From Adhaeribacter_A terreus (GTDB taxonomy: Bacteria; Bacteroidota; Bacteroidia; Cytophagales; Hymenobacteraceae): a DNA stretch of 64,000 nt. Shown here in pieces: positions 15,201 to 22,627 of this stretch (positions are counted from its first letter, which is position 1; the number at the start of each line of letters is the position of its first letter). Position numbers and translations under genes: made by a program. The notes under the pieces are model-generated. The model was not told the DNA's origin. It worked only from the letters and a program-made list of their open reading frames with translations, and searched no databases. The stretch spans positions 451,686-515,685 of the forward strand of contig NZ_JBHSKT010000003.1 of NCBI RefSeq assembly GCF_042657365.1, in the 5' to 3' direction.

Positions 15201-16568
15201 TTAATTCGGATTTTTGCTTTGAAAATACTTGATAATTTTGAGATAGTATTCGGCTTCTTTCTCGGTTACACGTTTAAGCACGGGCTTTCCATCTCCTTTA
15301 ACGCTCAGGTTACACTGTAAATATAAAACCTGACCTTGAACAGGCGTTATTTTCTGGCAAATTCTTTCATTGGCTTCTACGCAGATATTTTTCTCGGAAG
15401 ACGAATTGTTAAAAATAAATTCGGAATATGCCCTGGTATTAATTTCCGCTGCCAGCGAATCGTTTATGTAGATGTTGAGTGGCTCCGGCTTTTCATGCTT
15501 AGAATTCCGGTATACCACAATTTTGCTGATTTTCGACTCATCGGTTTCATCCCTTGCTTTTGGAACCGGATTGATCATACCGGTTAAAGGATGTATGGAA
15601 AATTCAATTGCATGGGTATTTGCGGTTAAGCCTTGGGCTATTATTCCGCCGGCTACGCCACCAAGTGCACTACCAATTGCTACAGCTGTTTTATCGGTAG
15701 TAGTTACATTGGCAACAAACGTAAACTGGTCTTTTCGCTTTGTCAGAAATAAGAGGCTAGGCTTACCACCGAACCGGATATACGTTTTTTTACCATCAGA
15801 ATAACCCCAGAAATCTTTGATCTTTTTACCGGAATAGGTTTCAAAGTAGTTCCCGAATTTGTTAAAAGTAACTTCCACCTCCGAATAACCCGGAGCATTA
15901 TTTTTAAACTCCTGAAAATTCATAAAAACGCCGCTTTGAGGAGTTTTTGCTGCAAGCATGGGAATTGTTTGCGGATCAACTTTATTGTAGGTATTTACTT
16001 CCAGAAAGGAAGGCGGCACCTGTTTTTCGGCAGCGCATAAATCCGTAAAATTCAATTCGCTGAATTGGGTAAAACAATCTTCCAGAACCCTGGCCAGCAG
16101 ATTGGCGTGGCCGCCCGCCTCGCTGGTTAATGTAGTGGTTTGCAGCGAACTACCGGTTTGCAAAAGCAGGCAATAAAGAGGCTGACCGGTTTCCTGCGCT
16201 AAAAACTCCAGGGCTACTTCTGCAGCCTTATATTCGATGTCGCCAATGTCGCTTTCGGTAATTGAAAATTTATTTACTTTAACAATAACCGGTACTTTTT
16301 TCCCTTCTTTAGCAGCATTCGTTATTAAAAACCATTTTAATTCTTCCTTTAACCCCGCCGCAAATTCTATCTGAATTCTTTTATTATTCAGCCCTTTCTG
16401 CACCCAGCCAATATTGGATTTATCATCTCGCACATCAATAACTTCTGCTATTTCTATGTTCTGAATAGGTTTTAAAGTACGCTGCCCTGCCAGGCTGATC
16501 ATTTTGGTTTGGGCAACAACAGAAAAATTAAAAAGTACGCTTAAAAAGATTATTAAAGTAGGCTTCAT
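15201..16568 (-). CDS. Secreted protein of unknown function
   Basis: A 455-residue protein with a signal peptide ('LIIFLSVLFNFSVVAQ', cleavage about residue 19). The first third ('EIAEVIDVRDDKSNIGWVQK' through 'VIVKVNKFSITESDI') resembles periplasmic proteins that test lipoprotein or outer-membrane assembly, but I cannot name a family. A glycine- and alanine-rich stretch in the middle ('AIGSALGGVAGGIIAQGL') could be a membrane-associated helix. The C-terminal part contains several Cys ('KNICVEANERICQK') that may form disulfides. It sits alone between the E2 gene and a histidine phosphatase, all on the minus strand, with no operon evidence. Confidence 0.7.
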   Translation of the reverse strand: MKPTLIIFLSVLFNFSVVAQTKMISLAGQRTLKPIQNIEIAEVIDVRDDKSNIGWVQKGLNNKRIQIEFAAGLKEELKWFLITNAAKEGKKVPVIVKVNKFSITESDIGDIEYKAAEVALEFLAQETGQPLYCLLLQTGSSLQTTTLTSEAGGHANLLARVLEDCFTQFSELNFTDLCAAEKQVPPSFLEVNTYNKVDPQTIPMLAAKTPQSGVFMNFQEFKNNAPGYSEVEVTFNKFGNYFETYSGKKIKDFWGYSDGKKTYIRFGGKPSLLFLTKRKDQFTFVANVTTTDKTAVAIGSALGGVAGGIIAQGLTANTHAIEFSIHPLTGMINPVPKARDETDESKISKIVVYRNSKHEKPEPLNIYINDSLAAEINTRAYSEFIFNNSSSEKNICVEANERICQKITPVQGQVLYLQCNLSVKGDGKPVLKRVTEKEAEYYLKIIKYFQSKNPN

Positions 16569-16610
16569 CTTAAAGAACTAAGATTCAAAGATATGTTTTT
16601 CAGGTTATAA

Positions 16611-16640
16611 TAGTTTTTGAATGGAAAACCCTACCGTTTT
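16611..16640 (-). repeat. Dispersed element, copy 13, over a stop codon
   Basis: The minus-strand core AAAACGGTAGGGTTTT starts in the phosphatase stop codon; the arm CAAAAACTA follows after CCATT. Confidence 0.85.
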
Positions 16641-17266
16641 TAAGCGTACTTTTCTTCAAAATGCTCCAGGTTCAGATATTCCGCCACCCGGAAAAAACTG
16701 CCGGTATAATGCAGCACGTATAAGCCCAGGTTTTTATGTTCGAAGGTATCCATGCAGCGGAGCGGGTAATTTAAAATCTGCGCCAGGAAAACCCGCATCG
16801 CCCGGCCGTGCATACAAACCAGGACATTTTTTTCTTCCGGCCGGTTTTTAAGCATTTCTATAACCGATACCTGCCGCCGCGCCACATCTTCCGGACTTTC
16901 GCCGCCGGCTATTGGAATGTGCGTGTTGCCGGCCTGCCAGGTCGCGATCATATCGTGGTAATATTTATCTTCTTCCAGCGTAATTTTCGTGCCTTCGCGG
17001 CTGCCCCAGTTTATTTCGTTCAAGCCAACAAACGCTTCGTGCGGAATGCCATCGTTAATAAAACCGGCTACCGACTGCTGGGCGCGCTGCAAAACGGAAG
17101 TGTACACTTTATCGAAAGGAAAATCGCGGTAATGTTTATAGAATTGCTCGGCCTGCCAGTGTCCGGTGGCATTTAAAGGCGCATCTACCCCACTACCCTG
17201 CACAATGTTCTGCAGGTTGTAGTCGGTCTGGCCATGGCGGATCAGGTAAACTTTTTTAACAGTCAA
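16640..17266 (-). CDS. Histidine phosphatase family protein (phosphoglycerate-mutase-like)
   Basis: A 208-residue cytosolic phosphatase. The 'YLIRHGQTDYN' motif near the N-terminus provides the phospho-accepting histidine. 'SVLQRAQQSVAGFI' and 'GLNEINWGSREG' carry the conserved arginine and glutamate, and 'VLVCMHGRAMRVFLA' supplies the second catalytic histidine. Family members act on phosphoglycerate, alpha-ribazole phosphate, sugar phosphates or nucleotides. This one has no cobalamin or glycolysis neighbours, so the substrate is open. It is divergent from menI, with only 54 bases between start codons. Confidence 0.88.
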   Translation of the reverse strand: MTVKKVYLIRHGQTDYNLQNIVQGSGVDAPLNATGHWQAEQFYKHYRDFPFDKVYTSVLQRAQQSVAGFINDGIPHEAFVGLNEINWGSREGTKITLEEDKYYHDMIATWQAGNTHIPIAGGESPEDVARRQVSVIEMLKNRPEEKNVLVCMHGRAMRVFLAQILNYPLRCMDTFEHKNLGLYVLHYTGSFFRVAEYLNLEHFEEKYA

Positions 17267-17274
17267 TTTTCTTC

Positions 17275-17282
17275 TACTTTTG
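17275..17282 (+). promoter_or_regulatory. Candidate -7 box for the menI-menF-menD operon
   Basis: TACTTTTG fits the Bacteroidota -7 consensus TAnnTTTG and lies 38 bases before the menI ATG. A clear -33 TTG is not seen at the right spacing, so this is a half-supported promoter. Confidence 0.4.
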
Positions 17283-17320
17283 TCTCAAACTACAATATTA
17301 CGGTTTTTACGGCCCTACGC

Positions 17321-17740
17321 ATGGAAAATTCAGCAAACACCCTGGAAAAAATTAACGCCTGGCGCAAAAATACCATGGTAGAACATTTAGGAATTGAGCT
17401 TACCGAAGTAGGCGAAGGCTACCTTTGCGGCAAAATGCCCGTGGACCACCGCACGCATCAGCCGATGGGTTTATTGCATGGCGGTGCTTCTGTAGCACTA
17501 GCCGAAACGTTAGGCAGCATTGGCGCGCAACTAGCCGTAGATCAAAGTAAATACGCCTGCGTGGGTCTGGAAATTAATGCGAACCATATTAAAGGTGTGC
17601 GCTCCGGGTTTGTATTTGGCAAGGCAACGGCTGTGCATATTGGCCGCAGCACGCAGGTTTGGGAAATTAAAATTACCAACGAAAAAGATGAACTGGTTTG
17701 CCTGAGCCGAATTACCATGGCCGTAATTGAGAAAAAATAA
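17321..17740 (+). CDS. menI: 1,4-dihydroxy-2-naphthoyl-CoA hydrolase, hotdog thioesterase (MenI-like)
   Basis: A 139-residue single-hotdog thioesterase. The start at 17321 is chosen because the frame upstream overlaps the divergent phosphatase gene and encodes nothing family-like. 'MPVDHRTHQPMGLLHGGASV' and 'LAETLGSIGAQ' match the E. coli YdiI/MenI region, with the catalytic glutamate in A-E-T and the 'GLLHGG' oxyanion loop. 'VGLEINANHIKG' is the second conserved stretch. MenI releases DHNA from its CoA ester, the step after MenB in menaquinone synthesis. Placement directly before menF (5-base gap) and in a cluster with menD, menB and menE supports this over a general acyl-CoA thioesterase. 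Confidence 0.88.
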   Translation: MENSANTLEKINAWRKNTMVEHLGIELTEVGEGYLCGKMPVDHRTHQPMGLLHGGASVALAETLGSIGAQLAVDQSKYACVGLEINANHIKGVRSGFVFGKATAVHIGRSTQVWEIKITNEKDELVCLSRITMAVIEKK

Positions 17741-17745
17741 ACACC

Positions 17746-18999
17746 GTGCCCAAGCTTTTAATCGAATCTTTTTATACCGAATTCTCTGTTTCAGAAATTA
17801 TTGCGGCGCTTTTTAAAACGGCCGTTTCGAAACAGTTTTCTTTCTCCGCCTGGCGTTTGCCGCTTCAGGAAAACCTTCAGATCAGCATTACTTTTCAAAC
17901 CGAAATTATTCCGGAAAACTTTCCGCTCGAAAATGCTCCGGCTGGTTTCATCATGCATCCGTTTTCGGTTTCAGAAAAAAATAAACCCTACTTTCTGAAA
18001 GCCGATCTTTTGTTTGAAGCCGATTTGAAAGCCGAAGAAATTTCCGGCGATGACCTAACTAGTTCTCCTCTGGCCGACGACTTTTTTTCGGCGCTGAAAG
18101 CTGCTTTACAAACCCCCGAAACAGACACGAAATGGCACATAGCCGATTCAGAAACAAATGCGACTCCACGCGCCGGTTTTGAAGAACTGGTTGAAAACGC
18201 TATCCATTTCATTAAAAAAAGTGAAACCGAAAAAATCGTTCCTTCGCGGGCCGCAGAGAAGCATTTACCGCCGCATTTTTCCCCGGTAAACGGTTTTCTG
18301 AAGCTCACGCAGCAATATCCGCTGGCTTTTGTTTCGCTGGTTTCGGCGCCGGAAATTGGTACGTGGCTGGGCGCTTCGCCGGAAATTCTGGTGCAGAAAG
18401 ATCGCAACAATATTTTCAAAACCATGGCGCTGGCCGGCACGCAAAAACTGGTTTCCGGGCAGAATGCGGCCGATGCGATCTGGCGGCAAAAGGAAATTGA
18501 AGAGCAAAGCATGGTGGTGCGTTACATCATAAGTTGCTTTAAAAAGATCAGGCTGCGCGAATACGTGGAAACCGGCCCGCGCACGGCGGTAGCCGGTAAT
18601 TTACTTCACCTGCGCTCCGACTTCTGCGTGAATCTGAACGAACAAACCGATTTCCCGACGCTTACTTCCGATATGCTGCATCTGCTCCATCCTACCTCGG
18701 CGGTTTGCGGGCAACCCAAAGCTGCAGCTTTAGCGTTTCTGAACAAACACGAAAATTACGACCGCAGGTATTACAGCGGTTATTTAGGTCCGGTAAATGT
18801 GAACGCGGAAACGGCTGTTTTCGTAAACCTGCGCTGCCTCGAACTGCGGCAAAACGAAGCCATTTTATATGCCGGCGCCGGCGTAACGCAAGATTCCGAC
18901 CCGCAGAAAGAATGGCTGGAAACCGAACTGAAAATGCAAACTGTAGCCAAAGCGCTGCAAATTTTAACCATGCCCGATGATACTGCAACCGGTTACTGA
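17746..18999 (+). CDS. menF: Isochorismate synthase MenF
   Basis: A 417-residue chorismate-binding enzyme starting with GTG 5 bases after menI. It converts chorismate to isochorismate, the first step of the classic menaquinone route. Conserved family stretches: 'FVSLVSAPEIGTWLGASPE', 'FKTMALAGTQKL', 'WRQKEIEEQSMVVRYI', 'HPTSAVCGQPKAAALAFL' and 'YYSGYLGPVNV'. The metal-binding glutamates are in the 'KEIEEQ' and C-terminal 'GAGVTQDSDPQKEWLETELK' helices. The N-terminal 100 residues are weakly conserved, as usual. The end overlaps menD by 23 bases, which implies translational coupling. A copy of the dispersed element lies inside (18194-18222). Confidence 0.93.
   Translation: MPKLLIESFYTEFSVSEIIAALFKTAVSKQFSFSAWRLPLQENLQISITFQTEIIPENFPLENAPAGFIMHPFSVSEKNKPYFLKADLLFEADLKAEEISGDDLTSSPLADDFFSALKAALQTPETDTKWHIADSETNATPRAGFEELVENAIHFIKKSETEKIVPSRAAEKHLPPHFSPVNGFLKLTQQYPLAFVSLVSAPEIGTWLGASPEILVQKDRNNIFKTMALAGTQKLVSGQNAADAIWRQKEIEEQSMVVRYIISCFKKIRLREYVETGPRTAVAGNLLHLRSDFCVNLNEQTDFPTLTSDMLHLLHPTSAVCGQPKAAALAFLNKHENYDRRYYSGYLGPVNVNAETAVFVNLRCLELRQNEAILYAGAGVTQDSDPQKEWLETELKMQTVAKALQILTMPDDTATGY
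18194..18222 (+). repeat. Dispersed element, copy 14, inside menF
   Basis: AAAACGCTATCCATTT, then CATT and AAAAAAAGT. It is translated as 'ENAIHFIKKSE', in a poorly conserved part of MenF. Confidence 0.55.
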
Positions 19000-20668
19000 T
19001 ATTGCTGAAATTTGCGCCCGCCTGGGTTTAAAAAACGTGGTGCTTTCGCCGGGTTCACGCTGCGCACCACTAACCATTGCCTTTGCCCGCCACCCGGAAA
19101 TGCAGGTAAAGACCGTTTCCGATGAACGTGTAGCAGCTTTTACAGGCCTGGGAATGGCTCAAATTTCCGGGAAAGCTTCGGTGTTGGTTTGTACGTCCGG
19201 CACGGCTGCTTACAATTACGCACCCGCCGTGGCCGAAGCGTTTTACCAGCAAATTCCGCTGCTTGTTTTAACCGCCGACCGGCCGAATGAATGGGTAGAT
19301 CAACAAGACGGACAAACAATACGGCAAACGAATATTTATCAGAATCACATCAAGCAAAGTTTCAATTTTCCGGCAGATCTTACGCACCCTGATGCTATCT
19401 GGCACGCGCACCGTTTGGTTTCTGAAGCTATCAACCTGGCGCATGCATTTCCTGCCGGGCCGGTACACATTAATATTCCGTTGCGCGAGCCTTTTTACCC
19501 GAAACCGGACGAAGTTTTTGGTTACACAAAGAATCTGAAAATCATTCAGGAAACGGAAAATGCGTTTAAGCTTTCAGATTTGCAAGCCGAAGTTTTAAAA
19601 GCGGAACTGCAGCAATTTTCCAGAATTCTAGTGGTGGCTGGTCAGCAGATGCCGGATGCAAAATTGCAGGAAGCGGTTGCGGGTTTTTGTACCCAAAACC
19701 ATAGCGTTTTGGTAAGCGATGTGATCTCGAATTTTAATGCGGAAAATGCGATCAAGCACCAGGACGTTTTTCTGAATGCGAAAAATCCGGCGACGGAAAA
19801 TCTGCATCCGGAATTGCTGATCACGTTTGGCAAATCGGTTATTTCAAAGAACCTGAAATTGTTTTTACGTAAGTCGCCCAACCTGCAGCACTGGCACATT
19901 CAACCTGCTGGACAAGTAGCCGATACGTTTCAGGCTTTAACGAAAATTATCCGTTGCGAACCTTTGAGTTTTTTCACCAAAATCGGTAGCGTTTCGGGCT
20001 TGAAAACTGCTCCGGAATTTGCCGAAAACTGGCAGAAACAAGAAAAACGGGCTGCTGATCATTTAGCCAGTTTCTTTCAAAATAAACCGTTCAACGAATT
20101 TTCAGCCTACTGGCTGACAATGCAGAATTTGCCCGAAAACAGCATTTTACACGTGGCTAACAGCATGGCGGTGCGTTACGCTAATTTAATTGGCTTACCA
20201 GCTGAAAAGAATATTAAGGTAATTGCCAACCGGGGCACCAGCGGCATAGACGGCTGCACCAGCACGGCTGTAGGAAATGCGTGGCAAAGTGGAAAATTAA
20301 CTACCCTTTTCACCGGCGACCTGGCTTTCTTTTACGACCGTAACGGCTTGTGGCACAATTATCTGCCGGAAAATTTACGAATTATAGTTTTTAATAACCA
20401 GGGCGGCGGCATATTCCGGTTAATTGATGGGCCGGGAAGTCAACCGGAACTTGATGAATATTTCGAAACGCGGCAAATGCTGCAGGCCCAAAACACGGCT
20501 AAAGATTTCGGGTTACGGTATTTTAAGTGCGCAACCGAAGCAGAACTCTTACAGATCCTTACGGAATTTTATAAACAAAATGGCGCAACTATTCTGGAGA
20601 TCATGACCGAAAATTTAGCCAATGCTGCTGTATTCAGGGAATTTAAAAACAGTTTCGAAACGAATTAA
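18977..20668 (+). CDS. menD: MenD, SEPHCHC synthase (thiamine-diphosphate enzyme)
   Basis: A 563-residue ThDP-dependent enzyme that joins isochorismate and 2-oxoglutarate to give 2-succinyl-5-enolpyruvyl-6-hydroxy-3-cyclohexene-1-carboxylate. The N-terminal Pyr domain has 'LGLKNVVLSPGSRCAPLTIA' and the 'VKTVSDERVAAFTGLGMAQI' stretch, with the catalytic glutamate in DER. The PP domain near residues 420-480 has 'NRGTSGIDGCTSTAVGNAW', 'TTLFTGDLAFFYDRNGLW' and 'IIVFNNQGGGIF', the GD...N ThDP/Mg motif. Length is normal. It overlaps menF by 23 bases and is followed by a strong terminator, so menI-menF-menD form one operon. Two dispersed-element copies lie within the poorly conserved middle domain. 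Confidence 0.95.
   Translation: MILQPVTDIAEICARLGLKNVVLSPGSRCAPLTIAFARHPEMQVKTVSDERVAAFTGLGMAQISGKASVLVCTSGTAAYNYAPAVAEAFYQQIPLLVLTADRPNEWVDQQDGQTIRQTNIYQNHIKQSFNFPADLTHPDAIWHAHRLVSEAINLAHAFPAGPVHINIPLREPFYPKPDEVFGYTKNLKIIQETENAFKLSDLQAEVLKAELQQFSRILVVAGQQMPDAKLQEAVAGFCTQNHSVLVSDVISNFNAENAIKHQDVFLNAKNPATENLHPELLITFGKSVISKNLKLFLRKSPNLQHWHIQPAGQVADTFQALTKIIRCEPLSFFTKIGSVSGLKTAPEFAENWQKQEKRAADHLASFFQNKPFNEFSAYWLTMQNLPENSILHVANSMAVRYANLIGLPAEKNIKVIANRGTSGIDGCTSTAVGNAWQSGKLTTLFTGDLAFFYDRNGLWHNYLPENLRIIVFNNQGGGIFRLIDGPGSQPELDEYFETRQMLQAQNTAKDFGLRYFKCATEAELLQILTEFYKQNGATILEIMTENLANAAVFREFKNSFETN
19682..19710 (-). repeat. Dispersed element, copy 15, inside menD
   Basis: The minus-strand core is AAAACGCTATGGTTTT, spacer GGGT, arm ACAAAAACC. 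It is coding for 'CTQNHSVLVS'. Confidence 0.65.
19979..20009 (+). repeat. Dispersed element, copy 16, inside menD
   Basis: AAATCGGTAGCGTTTC, spacer GGGCT, arm TGAAAACTG. It is coding for 'KIGSVSGLKTA'. Confidence 0.7.
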
Positions 20669-20723
20669 TGTAGCTTTCAGAAAACGGTTTATTTTCAGAG
20701 AATCCGTTACTTTTTCATTTTAA

Positions 20724-20768
20724 AGAAACCTCACAATTTTGAATAAGTTGTGAGGTTTCTGATTTTTG
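20724..20768 (+). terminator. Terminator of the menI-menF-menD operon
   Basis: Thirteen-base stem AGAAACCTCACAA / TTGTGAGGTTTCT, then GATTTTTG. Confidence 0.85.
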
Positions 20769-20895
20769 AAGCAATTCCTTTCGCTTCTTTAAAATACTCT
20801 TTAACTAAAATTCCAATATTATTCCGGAAGTTTTTTAGAATGTCTCGTACACAATAGTCAGTAAATCATGGTTTTAAACTTAAATTTTATTGGTT

Positions 20896-21363
20896 ATGCA
20901 TGTTACAGACGATATCAACCACATGACCCGGAATATTGACAAATGGGCCGTAAAACACCATCCTTACGTGCTCGAATATTTACGCATTGCGCTCGGGGTA
21001 TTCATATTTATTAAAGGCATCATGTTCGTTTCAGATTACCGCAGTCTGCAACACATGATCGAGATCAGCCAGTTTAAAGGGTATGCTAGCGGCATTGCTC
21101 ACCTGATCGCTTTTGCACATTTGGCCGGCGGCCCGATGATCGCGCTTGGCCTGAAAACCCGTTTTGCGTGCCTGGTACAAATTCCTATTCTTATAGGCGC
21201 CGTACTTTTCACCAGCTTTGGTAAAGGAATTTACGCCGAAAATTACTACCTCGTAGAAGCAGCAATTACCCTTATTCTGCTGATCTTTTTCGCATTTTAC
21301 GGCTCCGGATATTTATCTTTAGACCGCAAACTCCGCGATAATACTAAAGACATTTTATATTGA
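20896..21363 (+). CDS. DoxX-family membrane protein
   Basis: A 155-residue membrane protein; the start at the ATG of 'MHVTDDINHMTRNIDKW' is preferred over a TTG two codons earlier. Four hydrophobic helices are visible: 'YLRIALGVFIFIKGIMFV', a helix around 'GIAHLIAFAHLAGGPMIALG', 'CLVQIPILIGAVLFTSFG' and 'AAITLILLIFFAFYGSGYLS'. The order and the 'GLKTRFACLVQIPIL' segment are those of DoxX/DoxD-like proteins, a poorly understood quinone- or redox-linked membrane family. Its place between menD and menB suggests a link to the quinone pool, but it has its own terminator. Confidence 0.8.
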   Translation: MHVTDDINHMTRNIDKWAVKHHPYVLEYLRIALGVFIFIKGIMFVSDYRSLQHMIEISQFKGYASGIAHLIAFAHLAGGPMIALGLKTRFACLVQIPILIGAVLFTSFGKGIYAENYYLVEAAITLILLIFFAFYGSGYLSLDRKLRDNTKDILY

Positions 21364-21385
21364 GCACTAAAACTGCTCTTCCCCG

Positions 21386-21419
21386 ATAGCCCGGCCCCTA
21401 GGAACCGGGCTATTTTTTT
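21386..21419 (+). terminator. Terminator after the DoxX-like gene
   Basis: Stem ATAGCCCGG / CCGGGCTAT followed by seven Ts. Confidence 0.85.
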
Positions 21420-21435
21420 GCCTTTTATCCAGTGG

Positions 21436-21467
21436 TTGTGAAAGCGCGGCAGAATTGCTTACTTTTG
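21436..21467 (+). promoter_or_regulatory. Candidate menB promoter
   Basis: TTG at 21436-21438 and TACTTTTG at 21460-21467 with a 21-base spacer, close to the Bacteroidota sigma consensus TTG-N19-21-TAnnTTTG. It would give a leader of about 65 bases, containing element copy 17. Confidence 0.55.
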
Positions 21468-21487
21468 ACGCTGAAATTTCTGTTTGC

Positions 21488-21517
21488 AGAACGGTAGCGT
21501 TTTGCAGCGAAAAACTC
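21488..21517 (+). repeat. Dispersed element, copy 17, in the menB leader
   Basis: AGAACGGTAGCGTTTT, spacer GCAGCG, arm AAAAACTC, just downstream of the predicted transcription start. Confidence 0.8.
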
Positions 21518-21538
21518 CGAACTTCAAAAAAATAAAGT

Positions 21539-22363
21539 ATGGAAAGTAAATACAACTGGCAACCGCTCAAAGAATACAAGGAAATCCTGTTTTCGTATTA
21601 CGAAGGCATTGCCAAGATCAGCATCAACCGTCCGGAAGTGCATAATGCTTTTACCCCGCGCACCGTTGCTGAAATGATCGATGCGATGGAACTGGCGCGC
21701 CAGAACCCGGATGTAGGCGTAATTATTTTAACCGGCGAAGGCGGCAAAGCGTTCTGCAGCGGCGGCGACCAAAGCGTTCGCGGCCACGGTGGTTACGTTG
21801 GCGAAGATACCGTTCCGCGTTTAAATGTACTTGACCTGCAAATGCAGATCCGTCGTATTCCGAAGCCGGTAATTGCGATGGTAGCAGGCTGGGCCATTGG
21901 TGGGGGCCACGTATTGCACGTAGTTTGCGACTTAACCATTGCCGCAGAAAATGCCCGTTTCGGCCAGACCGGACCTAAAGTTGGTTCTTTCGATGGTGGT
22001 TTTGGTGCTTCTTATTTAGCCCGCATCGTTGGTCAGAAAAAAGCCCGCGAGATCTGGTACCTTTGCGACCAGTACAATGCCGAAGAAGCGCTGGAAATGG
22101 GCCTGGTAAATAAAGTAGTGCCGCTGGTAAATCTGGAAGAAACAACCATGGAATGGTGCCGCAAAATGCTGGCAAAAAGCCCGCTTGCGCTCCGTATGCT
22201 GAAATCTTCTTTCAACGCCGAATTAGACGGACAAGCCGGAATCCAGCAATTAGCCGGCGATGCAACGCTATTATATTATTTATCGGATGAAGCCAAAGAA
22301 GGCAAAAATTCCTTTATGGAAAAACGCCAGCCTGACTTCTCGAAATACCCGAAATTCCCTTAA
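21539..22363 (+). CDS. menB: 1,4-dihydroxy-2-naphthoyl-CoA synthase MenB
   Basis: A 274-residue crotonase-fold enzyme that closes the second ring of the naphthoquinone from o-succinylbenzoyl-CoA. Recognisable parts: 'AKISINRPEVHNAFTPRTVA', 'IILTGEGGKAFCSGGDQSVR' (oxyanion-hole loop), 'GWAIGGGHVLHVVCDLTIAA' and 'FGQTGPKVGSFDGGFGASYL'. The tail 'SFMEKRQPDFSKYPKFP' is the typical MenB C-terminus. Length is normal. It is preceded by its own promoter and followed by a hairpin terminator. Confidence 0.96.
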   Translation: MESKYNWQPLKEYKEILFSYYEGIAKISINRPEVHNAFTPRTVAEMIDAMELARQNPDVGVIILTGEGGKAFCSGGDQSVRGHGGYVGEDTVPRLNVLDLQMQIRRIPKPVIAMVAGWAIGGGHVLHVVCDLTIAAENARFGQTGPKVGSFDGGFGASYLARIVGQKKAREIWYLCDQYNAEEALEMGLVNKVVPLVNLEETTMEWCRKMLAKSPLALRMLKSSFNAELDGQAGIQQLAGDATLLYYLSDEAKEGKNSFMEKRQPDFSKYPKFP

Positions 22364-22364
22364 T

Positions 22365-22396
22365 GGTTGTTGGTTGATAGTTGTTGGTTGTTGGAG
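22365..22396 (-). repeat. Short GGTTGTT array complementary to the downstream tandem repeat
   Basis: Right after the menB stop, TGGTTGTTGG-type units repeat about four times, once interrupted (GGTTGATAG). They are the reverse complement of the AACAACC units at 22511-22627, so a transcript spanning both could fold back on itself. Confidence 0.75.
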
Positions 22397-22428
22397 ATCA
22401 ATAACTTCAATTTTCGAGTTACTATTTT

Positions 22429-22461
22429 TAAAAAGCAGCCGGTTTTTGGCTGCTTTTTTAT
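22429..22461 (+). terminator. Terminator of menB
   Basis: Stem AAAAAGCAGCC / GGCTGCTTTTT with a short T-rich loop and T tail. Confidence 0.85.
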
Positions 22462-22510
22462 TTTCCCGAAAAATGAAAACCGTCGTAACTTTACCGGTTA
22501 AATCTTTGTA

Positions 22511-22627
22511 CCAACAACCAACAACCAACAACCAACAACCAACAACCAACAACCAACAACCAACAACCAACAACCAACAACCAACAACCAACAACCAACA
22601 ACCAACAACCAACAACCAACAACCAAC
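22511..22627 (+). repeat. Tandem 7-bp repeat (AACAACC)n ending at the menE start codon
   Basis: About 16-17 perfect copies of a 7-base unit, CAACAAC/ACAACCA in phase, filling 117 bases and ending at the base before the menE ATG. There is no interruption, which points to recent expansion. Seven is not a multiple of three, so copy-number change would move any upstream start in or out of frame. Confidence 0.97.

Noticed and set aside
22511..22627. Possible CRISPR array
   Set aside because: Seven-base perfect tandem units without spacers; no cas genes in the window.
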